Below are positions 8,063 to 15,844 of a stretch of DNA of 64,000 bases, piece after piece; position 1 is the stretch's first letter, and every line of letters starts with the position of its first letter. Source of the stretch: Rubripirellula amarantea (GTDB lineage Bacteria > Planctomycetota > Planctomycetia > Pirellulales > Pirellulaceae); contig NZ_SJPI01000001.1 in assembly GCF_007859865.1 (NCBI RefSeq), positions 3,099,406 to 3,163,405 on the forward strand, read 5' to 3'. The position numbers and the translations under genes were made by a program. A model generated the notes under the pieces. It ran no database searches. It saw only the letters and a list, made by a program, of their open reading frames with translations, and was not told where the DNA came from.

Positions 8063-8893
8063 ATGGGCATTCGATTTGCTTGCCACGGATGTGGTAAGTC
8101 GTTGAACATCAAGCAAGACCTTGCGGGCAAACGCGGCGTTTGCCCGTCATGCTCGATCAAGTTCCGGATTCCCTTAGAAGATGCGCCTCAATCTTCGCCG
8201 TTGGTCGATTCGTCAGCCAAGCAGCTTCCCGCTTCAAGGGAACGCGCCTCGGCGATCAACGCATCGCTAGCACCCAACGGTTCGTCGGAATCGTTGAAGG
8301 GGTCCTCCAGCGGAAGTAATTCCTCAGTCGCAACTGCTCAGGCAGCTCAGGCAGCTCAGCCCGCCCAGGTTTCTCAGGCGACTCCGGCGGATCTATTGAT
8401 GGACGATCCTGAGGCGACCTGGTACGTCCGTCCGCCAAGTGGTGGTCAGTATGGGCCAGCGACCTCGGACGTGTTGCGACAGTGGATTGACGAAGGTCGC
8501 GTCGCAGCGTCAGCACTGCTGTGGCGAGATGGATGGCCGCAGTGGCGTGCGGCGAGTGAAACGTTACCCGGTTTGGCGACACGTTTCCCCGGTGCGGGAA
8601 CCGGCGGAGATTCCGGAACGGCGTCACCCTCTAAGTCGGTTGTCGCTGCCAACGGTCATGCGACCACCCCCTCAAATGCTCCCGAGGTTGTGCGATCAGT
8701 CACCCCCGACGCCGCATCGCAAGTGCCTTCCCCGATTCCTGCAACGGCCGAACCGCCTTCGTTGAGTGGGCGTGCGGAAGTGGGGACAGTGCGGCGTGAG
8801 CGAAATGGCCGTCGAATCATGATGATCGTGCTACTGGCATTTATCGCTTTAGCACTCTTGGGCACGCTGGTTTACTTGATGGTTCGCCCGTAG
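8063..8893 (+). CDS. Zinc-ribbon and GYF_2 domain membrane protein
   Basis: A 276-residue protein with a planctomycete-type architecture. Residues 1-35 form a short zinc ribbon (CHGCGK then CPSCS, two CxxC knuckles). Residues 40-110 are a low-complexity Ser/Ala/Gln linker with an AQAAQAAQ stretch. Around residues 115-170 a GYF_2-like domain is visible (TWYVRPPSGGQYGP, then RQWIDEGRV and WRDGWPQW). After a Pro/Ala/Ser-rich spacer, a single transmembrane helix (about residues 252-273) ends three residues from the C-terminus, so it is probably tail-anchored with the domains in the cytoplasm. GYF_2 domains usually mediate protein interactions; the partner is unknown. ATG start. Confidence 0.7.
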   Translation: MGIRFACHGCGKSLNIKQDLAGKRGVCPSCSIKFRIPLEDAPQSSPLVDSSAKQLPASRERASAINASLAPNGSSESLKGSSSGSNSSVATAQAAQAAQPAQVSQATPADLLMDDPEATWYVRPPSGGQYGPATSDVLRQWIDEGRVAASALLWRDGWPQWRAASETLPGLATRFPGAGTGGDSGTASPSKSVVAANGHATTPSNAPEVVRSVTPDAASQVPSPIPATAEPPSLSGRAEVGTVRRERNGRRIMMIVLLAFIALALLGTLVYLMVRP

Positions 8894-9005
8894 CGGGATT
8901 CGTTTGAACCTGGTTGAGGTCCCTCCCGTACCCGGCTTAGACCCGATTCACTACAGTAGTTGAGCCTGAATCTTCCCCCCAGTTCACTCCACTAGGAGAT
9001 ACCTA

Positions 9006-9584
9006 ATGCTTCGTTCGATCCCGCTATTGATGCTGCTAACCAGTTGTTTCGTCGTCGCGGCCATGTCGCCGGCCTTTGCTGACCCAGCAACCGCTGAAAA
9101 GTCAGAAACGGTAAGTGTGTTTGGCGAAGTGACGATGCAGATTCCTGCGGACTTCAAACGCGTCAAACCCCAATCAATGATTCTGGAGCACGAATTCCAA
9201 GCTAGCGAAGGTGAAGGCGACGATGCCAAGGTTGCTCGCGTAACCATGATGGCCAGTGGCGGTGGCGTGCAGCCGAACATCGCTCGTTGGAAAGGGCAAT
9301 TCACCGGCGGTGATGATGCCGCGAAGAAGGTCGAAGTTATGGATGCCGGGCAGTGGAAGATTCACGTGGTCGATACGAACGGAAACTTCTCGGAAAGAAT
9401 GGGCGGCGGACCGTTTGCTGGCGGAAAAGTAGTCAATCGAAAGGATTACGGCATGACAGGTGCTATCCTTGAAAGCCCCACCGGCAAACTATTCTTCGTC
9501 AAGATGATCGGGCCTCAGTCGACCGTCAAAGCGAATCGCGATGCCTTCCTGAAAATGGTTAAGAGCATCGAAAAGTCCGAGTAG
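9006..9584 (+). CDS. Secreted protein of unknown function
   Basis: A 192-residue protein with a clear Sec signal peptide (hydrophobic LLMLLTSCFVVAAM, cleavage probably after AFA near residue 26). The mature part has no cysteines or catalytic motif I recognise. It resembles small exported planctomycete proteins with a single alpha/beta domain ending in a FLKMVKSIEK helix. AGGAG at about 8993-8997 supports the ATG. It stands alone between two other plus-strand genes with its own leader. Confidence 0.7.
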   Translation: MLRSIPLLMLLTSCFVVAAMSPAFADPATAEKSETVSVFGEVTMQIPADFKRVKPQSMILEHEFQASEGEGDDAKVARVTMMASGGGVQPNIARWKGQFTGGDDAAKKVEVMDAGQWKIHVVDTNGNFSERMGGGPFAGGKVVNRKDYGMTGAILESPTGKLFFVKMIGPQSTVKANRDAFLKMVKSIEKSE

Positions 9585-9649
9585 TGCCAAGTCGAACTGT
9601 CCCATTGGCTCCTTGAATCGTTGCACCCTTTCACCCTGTCTTAGCACTC

Positions 9650-11149
9650 ATGAATATCCAGAGTTTCTTGGAGCACCACGGGATTGTACGAAATCCCTTC
9701 GCCGAAGAAGACGCGCAAACCGACCAAGTGTTCAAAGAGCACTGCATCAGTAGCGCGTACCATCCGATTTGGGACAAAGTTTATGGCGATCCCAAGGAGC
9801 CATCGACATCGATTGTTTTCGGGCCTAAGGGCAGCGGCAAAACCGCGATGCGATTGCAGATTGATCGTCACCTGCATCGGTACAACGAAGAAAATCCAGG
9901 CCAACGCGTGTTCGTCATTCGTTATGACGACTTCAATCCTTTCTTAGATCATTTCTGCGAACGGATGAGTCGTCGGACGAATCGCAAGCCCGAGAAAGTG
10001 CTCGACGCTTGGCGGTTGTGGGACCACATGGACGCGATCATGTGCTTGGGAGTAACCCAGCTTGTCGATCGTATCTTGCAGTCCGAAGACGACAATGCAC
10101 GTGTGGGGAATCCGGTTAGTGCCAAGAGCTTGAAGTCGCTCGACCGCACCTCGGCCCGCGACATGTTGTTGTTGGCGACTGCGTACGATCAATCCACCGC
10201 ATCCTCTTTTGCGACACGTTGGAACAATCTTCGCCGTAAATTGCGGTACGGTAATTTTGTCACCAAGTTACCGCTGGCGCTGTTGATGGTGAGCTTCTTT
10301 GCTTCGATCGGCTTGGTGGCTTGGTTGTTTCTGCGGGACCGTGGTGTGGACGCGGAACCGGTATCGAATCATGTGTTGTGGTTGGTGCCTGGGATTACGT
10401 TGTTGGGCGGATTGCCGTACTTCATCAAGACCATCAAGAACCAAATTGCGGCAATTGGGATTCGTCGTCACATGCGAGTGGGCAAACGAGAAATCGGGCC
10501 ACTTCGGACGGCGCTTCAAGGTATTCCGATGAAAGAACTCGCATCGCAACCGCTGCCTCGCTACGAACGTACTGACGATCGCTACGAATTGCTAAACAAG
10601 TTTCGCGCAATCCTCGAACGTCTTGGGTACTCGGGAATCGTAGTGTTGATGGATCGCGTCGATGAACCTCATATGACTGGCGGTAAGGCGGAATTGATGC
10701 AGCGATTTGTGTGGCCGATGTTAGACAACAAGTTGCTCAAGCACCCTGGCATTGGATTCAAGTTGTTCTTGCCTCAAGAATTGCACCGCGATATTGAACG
10801 CGAGACGCGAGACTTCCATGAGCGCGCTCGCATGGATAAGCAGAACGTGATCCCGGCGTTTCAATGGACCGGCGAAGCTCTCTATGACTTGGCCAGGGCC
10901 CGAATGCTGGCGTGTGCGGGCGAGAACAGCACGCCGGAGCCGCGAGATTTGTTCGCTTCCGATGTGAGCTATGAACGGATGCTGTCGGCGTTTCAATCGT
11001 TGCGAGTTCCTCGGCATTTGTTTCGGTTCTTGTACCGCGTGTTGGTTGACCATTGCAATCGTCACACGGACGCGCATCCAGATTTCAAGATCAGCGCCGA
11101 GACCTTCGAAACAGCGTTGGCGGTGTACACCCGCGATGTGGAAATGTAG
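9650..11149 (+). CDS. Membrane-anchored P-loop ATPase of unknown role
   Basis: A 499-residue protein with a Walker A motif GPKGSGKT at residues 58-65 and a Walker B-like strand GIVVLMDRVDE at about 328-338. Two transmembrane helices near residues 203-228 and 243-260 lie between the two motifs. This split of an ATPase core by a membrane hairpin recalls KAP-type P-loop NTPases, though the N-terminal start (FLEHHGIVRNPFAEEDA) recalls ExeA/STAND-like ATPases. The C-terminal 100 residues look helical. No toxin, nuclease or receptor domain is visible. It sits alone between the secreted-protein gene and a 400-nt gap. Function is not predictable beyond ATP-driven work at the membrane. Confidence 0.65.
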   Translation: MNIQSFLEHHGIVRNPFAEEDAQTDQVFKEHCISSAYHPIWDKVYGDPKEPSTSIVFGPKGSGKTAMRLQIDRHLHRYNEENPGQRVFVIRYDDFNPFLDHFCERMSRRTNRKPEKVLDAWRLWDHMDAIMCLGVTQLVDRILQSEDDNARVGNPVSAKSLKSLDRTSARDMLLLATAYDQSTASSFATRWNNLRRKLRYGNFVTKLPLALLMVSFFASIGLVAWLFLRDRGVDAEPVSNHVLWLVPGITLLGGLPYFIKTIKNQIAAIGIRRHMRVGKREIGPLRTALQGIPMKELASQPLPRYERTDDRYELLNKFRAILERLGYSGIVVLMDRVDEPHMTGGKAELMQRFVWPMLDNKLLKHPGIGFKLFLPQELHRDIERETRDFHERARMDKQNVIPAFQWTGEALYDLARARMLACAGENSTPEPRDLFASDVSYERMLSAFQSLRVPRHLFRFLYRVLVDHCNRHTDAHPDFKISAETFETALAVYTRDVEM

Positions 11150-11546
11150 ATACGGCTTCAGTGAGTCGTTGGGGGCTCAGTGATTGCCAGTGAATCTCGC
11201 TGATTGCCAGCGATTCTGAATGGTTGAAGGTGAGCCGCGGTGAGTCTCGTTGAGCCTGGGGGTAAGATGACGAGGGCCGCGTTTTGCTCTCTGGGCTAGG
11301 TTTGAGCATGAGAACCAGATAATCGAGGCTCAGCCGATCCGTCATGTTTTGACTGATCGAAGCGGTTTGATTTCTTATCTCGCCGACCTGAGTGTCGAAG
11401 CATGCATTCCCAGCTTGCTCGAAACCGGCATTCTGGTAGGCTACCGATTGAAAATCATGGCGTGCGGCGTCTTTTTGCCGTGCGATTTGCTTCCTTATGC
11501 CTCGCGGATGCCCGCGAATGGCGAAAAATCATGGAGAATTCACTAG
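11150..11546. other. Intergenic region with a short degenerate repeat
   Basis: Apart from the degenerate 20-nt repeat at 11178-11217, which is followed by further loosely similar tga-rich 10-nt steps to about 11260, I see no gene. A 65-codon frame at 11349-11546 ends exactly at the start of the small basic gene. It has no recognisable features and no ribosome site. Confidence 0.5.
11178..11217 (+). repeat. 20-nt degenerate direct repeat, 2 copies
   Basis: The units at 11178-11197 and 11198-11217 share tgattgccag and a final gaatct/gattct. They lie just downstream of the P-loop ATPase gene. Confidence 0.6.
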
Positions 11547-11636
11547 GTGGGTACTAAACGAACGGGAAAAGGTCGGCGAAAAGTTGGGCGGAAAAAACGA
11601 CGTATGCGAGCCAAAATCCGTCACCGCAAGAAATAA
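11547..11636 (+). CDS. 29-residue highly basic protein, AURKAIP1/COX24 (bS22-like) candidate
   Basis: A short frame with GTG start, preceded by GGAGA at 11533-11537 (9-nt spacing), encodes 29 residues of which 18 are Arg or Lys plus one His. The core GRKKRRMRAKIRHRKK resembles the KKRR-x-R...K-x-RHRK pattern of the bacterial AURKAIP1/COX24 family, small ribosome-associated proteins (for example mycobacterial bS22). Such proteins bind rRNA through their basic helix. The gene lies 104 nt upstream of accD on the same strand. Too short for routine gene calling; the family match is by eye and could instead reflect composition, but the ribosome site and clean stop support a real gene. Confidence 0.6.
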   Translation: MGTKRTGKGRRKVGRKKRRMRAKIRHRKK

Positions 11637-11740
11637 TTTTGGCGGGTTTTCCTGGTCAATTTGGCTAGGCTAGAACTCGGTCACCCCAGAATCTGGGATC
11701 CAATTTCTGGGACCTTCCCTTTTCCTGCATCAAGCGTTGT

Positions 11741-12715
11741 ATGTCCACCGTCGATTCTGATTCGTCCGACCGTGCTTCGTTGACGCCGCCCGCTGGCGCT
11801 TCTGCTCCCAGCGGTGAGGCTGTCTCGGGCAGTGTGGCTGCGCGAAACGCCGCGTCGGCTGCGGCTAACTCAGGTTCCGCCAGCCAAGGCGACGACACTC
11901 AAGTCGTGGCTCCGAAGAAGCGCGGAGTGCCCGAGGGAAAATGGGTTCGTTGTCCCGGTTGCGGGTCGACGGTTTACAAAAAAGCTGTTGAGCAGAATCT
12001 AAATGTTTGCCCGAAGTGCGAGCATCATTTTTATGTCTCGGCCAAAGAACGGATCATCCAGGTCCTCGACGATGGCACGTTTGAGCCGATGAATGAGCAC
12101 TTGCGGCCGACGGACCCGCTGGAGTTCTCGGACCGTCGCAAATACGCTGACCGGCTGATCGGCGAACAAAAGCGTACCGGTTTAACCGACGCTGCACTGA
12201 CCGGCACCGGCATGATCCGAGCTCGACGCGTTGCCATCGCGATTACCGACTCAGCGTTCATCATGGGATCGATGGGCAGTGTGGTGGGCGAACGCTTGGC
12301 GAGGTTAATTGAACACGCCACCACTCAGAACTTGCCGCTGATCATCATCAGCGCCTCGGGTGGCGGAGCTCGAATGCACGAGGGCATTCTGTCGCTCATG
12401 CAGATGGCAAAAGTCTCCGCTGCTCTGGCTCGTTATGACGAGGCGGGAGGATTGTTCATTAGCGTTCTGACCAATCCAACGATGGGCGGCGTGGCAGCTA
12501 GCTTTGCTTCGCTGGGCGACTTGGTTTTCGCTGAACCGAAGGCTTTGATTGGGTTTGCTGGCCCCCGAACGATCAAGGCCACGATCGGGATCGAATTGCC
12601 CGAAGGATTCCAAACGAGCGAGTTCCTGCTCGAGCACGGCTACATCGACCGGATCGTGCCGCGCAAAAACCTCAAAACCGAAATTGCCCGCACAATCGAC
12701 TATTGCGGGAAGTAG
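11741..12715 (+). CDS. accD: Acetyl-CoA carboxylase carboxyltransferase subunit beta
   Basis: AccD forms the carboxyltransferase with AccA, moving the carboxyl group from biotin to acetyl-CoA to give malonyl-CoA, the first committed step of fatty acid synthesis. The zinc ribbon is intact (C71, C74, C90, C93). The crotonase-like core shows [35 protein letters not shown] and FAGPRTI. Residues 1-60 are an Ala/Ser/Gly-rich extension absent from most AccD proteins; either it is a disordered tail or translation starts later, but no other good start is seen. No accA or folC gene is adjacent. Confidence 0.96.
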   Translation: MSTVDSDSSDRASLTPPAGASAPSGEAVSGSVAARNAASAAANSGSASQGDDTQVVAPKKRGVPEGKWVRCPGCGSTVYKKAVEQNLNVCPKCEHHFYVSAKERIIQVLDDGTFEPMNEHLRPTDPLEFSDRRKYADRLIGEQKRTGLTDAALTGTGMIRARRVAIAITDSAFIMGSMGSVVGERLARLIEHATTQNLPLIIISASGGGARMHEGILSLMQMAKVSAALARYDEAGGLFISVLTNPTMGGVAASFASLGDLVFAEPKALIGFAGPRTIKATIGIELPEGFQTSEFLLEHGYIDRIVPRKNLKTEIARTIDYCGK

Positions 12716-13035
12716 CAAGTCGCAACAGCGACTAGGAACAAGGATCTAGGGGTCCGCCAGAGCGTTTTTGTCAGCTTTGTAGTAGACTAGAAGCGTGTGA
12801 GTTCGGGCGTTGATGGTCGATCGCTAGCGATACGCGGTTAGTGACCTGCCAGCGAAGATCTGGCTATTCGTGTCCTTTCAGCAGTGACCACAAATACCAG
12901 TGACGTTGCTGCTAGTGACACTGTTACCAATGGCCGCATTGTTTGCAGCTCACTGTCGATCGGTTGGGCAACGCTTCTGAAGCGTTGTTTCCTGTTTCCT
13001 GTTATCTATCCTCTGATATCTGACGCCAGCCTTCC
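12716..13035. other. Intergenic region between accD and the kinase gene
   Basis: About 320 nt without a supported gene. A small hairpin (gtcgc-aaca-gcgac) follows the accD stop. Around 12898-12942 there are loosely similar 15-nt steps (cagtgac/tagtgac), too degenerate to call a repeat firmly. Confidence 0.4.
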
Positions 13036-13956
13036 ATGTCCCTATTTGATTCGCTCAAGTCGGCTTTCAAATCTTCCGGTGGTGCGAAGACCACCGGGCG
13101 AATCGATGTTGAGGGACGTTTCCATCGCACGCGAACGGCGTTCACGGGAACGATGGCGAACTTCTTCGTCGCCAAAGACCGAATGCACAACGACCGCATG
13201 GTTGGCGTAAAAATTCTTGACATCGAAAAATACGAGCTCTTTGAAGCTCGCTTCAAGGGTCTCAACAAACCGACCGAAGGCCAAATTGCGATGTTGATGA
13301 AGCATCCCAAGGTGGTCGAGACTTACGAGATTGGTGTTTCGCCTAAAGGCGAACCCGTGATCGTGATGGAATATATCGGCGGCCCGAGTTTGCAAAATAT
13401 CGTTGTGCAAAAACAAGAGCACCACGTGACCGGCAAGCGTTTGCGGATGATCCGCGACATGGCCGAGGCTCTCAAGTACGTTCATGATCAAGGGTTCATT
13501 CACCGCGACATTTGTCCTCGCAATTTCATTTGTACCCCAGACAATACCCTCACCAAGCTAATTGATTTTGGCCTTACCGTGCCTGCGACGGCGCCGTTTA
13601 TGGTTTCTGGAAACCGCACCGGAACACCCTTGTACATGTCGCCCGAGATTGTCCGTCGTCGTCCCACGGATAAGCGAGTCGATGTGTTCTCGTTCGGGGT
13701 AACGTGTTTTTGCTTGGTCGCCTTTGAGCATCCTTGGCAAAGCGAAATGCTCAACGGTCGCGCGGCGTTGCAACATGACACCGCCGATTCGAAGCAACTG
13801 GTGGATCTTTGTCCGACGGTTGATCCTCGTTTGGCAAAAGCGATCATGCACGCACTCAATCCGAACGTAGATGATCGGACCGCTAGCATGGACATGTTCT
13901 TGCACTCGATCCGAGACGTCAAGCAAACATTCACCGACAAACCCGAAGTCTCGTAG
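13036..13956 (+). CDS. Serine/threonine protein kinase-like protein with altered catalytic loop
   Basis: A 306-residue soluble kinase domain without extra domains. The beta-3 lysine is present (K59 in MVGVKILD), as are the catalytic Asp (D158 in HRDICPRN) and the DFG motif (D177-G179). TPLYMSPE corresponds to the APE region, and DVFSFGVTCF to helix F. Two features are unusual. The glycine loop (GRFHRTRTAFTGT) lacks the GxGxxG spacing, and the catalytic-loop lysine of HRDLKPxN is replaced by Cys160. It may be an active divergent kinase or a low-activity one. No transmembrane or sensor domain follows the kinase core, unlike typical PknB-type planctomycete kinases. ATG start; convergent with the ABC exporter operon. 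Confidence 0.82.
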   Translation: MSLFDSLKSAFKSSGGAKTTGRIDVEGRFHRTRTAFTGTMANFFVAKDRMHNDRMVGVKILDIEKYELFEARFKGLNKPTEGQIAMLMKHPKVVETYEIGVSPKGEPVIVMEYIGGPSLQNIVVQKQEHHVTGKRLRMIRDMAEALKYVHDQGFIHRDICPRNFICTPDNTLTKLIDFGLTVPATAPFMVSGNRTGTPLYMSPEIVRRRPTDKRVDVFSFGVTCFCLVAFEHPWQSEMLNGRAALQHDTADSKQLVDLCPTVDPRLAKAIMHALNPNVDDRTASMDMFLHSIRDVKQTFTDKPEVS

Positions 13957-14008
13957 TCGCAAACGCGAAGGGCTGTTATGCAGCGGTACCGCTGTAGGAA
14001 CTTGGCGG

Positions 14009-15844
14009 CTAAGTTTGGGAAACAAAGCGTTCGTAGAGTGCTGCGTATATGCCGGATTTTGTCATCAAGTCTTGGTGTTTTCCATGCTCGACGATCCGGC
14101 CGTGATCGAATACTAAGATTTGATCTGCTGATTTGATGGTGCTTAGGCGGTGAGCGACGACGATGCTGGTTCGACTTTCAAGCAAACGTCCCAGTGAGTG
14201 CTGAATTCGCATTTCGGTCATCGTGTCGACGGCGCTGGTGGCTTCGTCAAGAATTAGGATTCGCGGATCCGCGACCACTGCACGAGCGAAACAAATCAAT
14301 TGCCGTTGTCCCAGCGACACTCGCCCGCCGCGCGATCCGGCTTGCGTGTCGAGGCCCTCGGGCAGGTCGTCGAGCAGCCATTCACAATCGAGCGATCGCA
14401 GCGCCGCGATGGCGTCTTCGATCGTAGCGCCCTCTCGACCGGCAAGAATGTTTTCGCCCACGGTTCCGGTAAACAAGAAGTTTTGCTGAGGCACGACTGA
14501 TACGACCTTGGCGAGTGATCGCGAAGTGAGTTGTCGAATGTCGTAGCCATCAATCCTTACCACGCCCGAATCGGGTAGGTAATACCGAGCGATCATGTTG
14601 GTCAGCGTTGATTTTCCGCTGCCGGTTTCACCAACCAACGCGATCATCGAACCAGCGGGAGCATCGAACGAAATGTCTCGTAGCACATTACGTCCGGGTT
14701 CGTATGCAAATGTAACGTTCTCGACCGACAAATCGCCTTGAACGGTTGAGGGTAATTCCGTTGCGTTTTCAACGTCACTCCATTCCGGTTGGGTGTCGAG
14801 CAATCGAAATACTCGTTCGGCACCCGCCATCGCAGAGAGCGCTTGATTGTATTGATTGCCAAGCACTTGAATGGGACTGAAGAATAGCCCGACCAGGAAC
14901 CAGAACTGAATCAAGTCACCGACCGGCATGGGGTCGGCGGCGATGATCGCTCGATAGGCTCCGACGACTAACACTAACCCCATTGAGATTTGACCCGTTA
15001 GTTCCAAGAGCGGCATCAAGCGGCCTCCTTCACGCACGGTATTCATGTTGTATTCGGCGTGGTCGCTGGTCAATTCGCGAAACAAATCGGCGTTGACGTC
15101 CTCGCGAGCCAAGGCTTGGGTGACTCGGATGACAGCGACCGATTCCGCGATCGTCGATGTGACTCGGCTAAAGCTTTCTTGCATATCACGATAGGCTTGG
15201 CTCAGTCGCGACCGCATCACACGTCCGATCAACCACATCACGGGGCTCATGGCGACCACGATGCCCAGTAATGGCTGGTCGTACCAAGCCATCACGATCA
15301 TCGCGCCGATCATTTGGCCACCTTGAACCAAAGAAACAAACAGCACGTCCTGCACGCCAACTCGAACAGAATCGCAATCACTAGTAATGCGACTAATGAT
15401 TCGGCCCGTCTTCGTTTTGGCGTAGTACTGCATCGGCATCTTTTGCAGATGCTCGTACACTTGGCCACGTAAATCGTGAACGATAGCTTCGCCTAATTCC
15501 AATGCAAATCTTTGTCGATAGACAAAAGTGATCTGCGTGAAGGCAGCTAAGACAAGCACGCCAATCGCGCCGAGAAGAATGGCTGGGAACTGATTGTTTT
15601 CACCCATCGTTCCCCGGGTAATCGGACCGTTGATGACTGCGCCGATTGCCCATGCCAGGGCAGGCAATTGCATCGACCGCATGATCACAAGCGCGGTGAG
15701 GGTGTTGCGTTTCTTCGCATACGGTCGCATCAATGCCCACAATCGCCGCACCAACGCTAGCGACAGTGGACGCTGTCTTGCTTCGGCATCGGCTTCGGGG
15801 TCTCGCACCACGCGGACCATGGGAGGGAATGCTGCGTTGCTCAA
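14009..15844 (-). CDS. ABC exporter half-transporter with degenerate signature motif
   Basis: A 611-residue protein with six transmembrane helices (about residues 45-345) followed by a nucleotide-binding domain. Walker A is GETGSGKST, the Q-loop region is SVVPQQNF, Walker B is ILILDEATSAVD with the catalytic Glu, and the H-loop is VAHRLSTI. The signature is VSLGQ rather than LSGGQ. Translation starts at TTG in a 4-nt overlap (TTGA) with the upstream exporter half, so the two proteins are translationally coupled and probably form a heterodimer. Substrate unknown; MsbA-type lipid or multidrug export are the usual roles. It is the last gene of the met operon and converges with the kinase gene. 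Confidence 0.9.
   Translation of the reverse strand: MSNAAFPPMVRVVRDPEADAEARQRPLSLALVRRLWALMRPYAKKRNTLTALVIMRSMQLPALAWAIGAVINGPITRGTMGENNQFPAILLGAIGVLVLAAFTQITFVYRQRFALELGEAIVHDLRGQVYEHLQKMPMQYYAKTKTGRIISRITSDCDSVRVGVQDVLFVSLVQGGQMIGAMIVMAWYDQPLLGIVVAMSPVMWLIGRVMRSRLSQAYRDMQESFSRVTSTIAESVAVIRVTQALAREDVNADLFRELTSDHAEYNMNTVREGGRLMPLLELTGQISMGLVLVVGAYRAIIAADPMPVGDLIQFWFLVGLFFSPIQVLGNQYNQALSAMAGAERVFRLLDTQPEWSDVENATELPSTVQGDLSVENVTFAYEPGRNVLRDISFDAPAGSMIALVGETGSGKSTLTNMIARYYLPDSGVVRIDGYDIRQLTSRSLAKVVSVVPQQNFLFTGTVGENILAGREGATIEDAIAALRSLDCEWLLDDLPEGLDTQAGSRGGRVSLGQRQLICFARAVVADPRILILDEATSAVDTMTEMRIQHSLGRLLESRTSIVVAHRLSTIKSADQILVFDHGRIVEHGKHQDLMTKSGIYAALYERFVSQT

Noticed and set aside
11547-11636. 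Small basic protein as ribosomal protein bTHX
   Set aside because: bTHX starts GKGDxxTRRGK with Gly/Tyr-rich motifs and does not match; the KKRR...RHRK core fits AURKAIP1/COX24 better.
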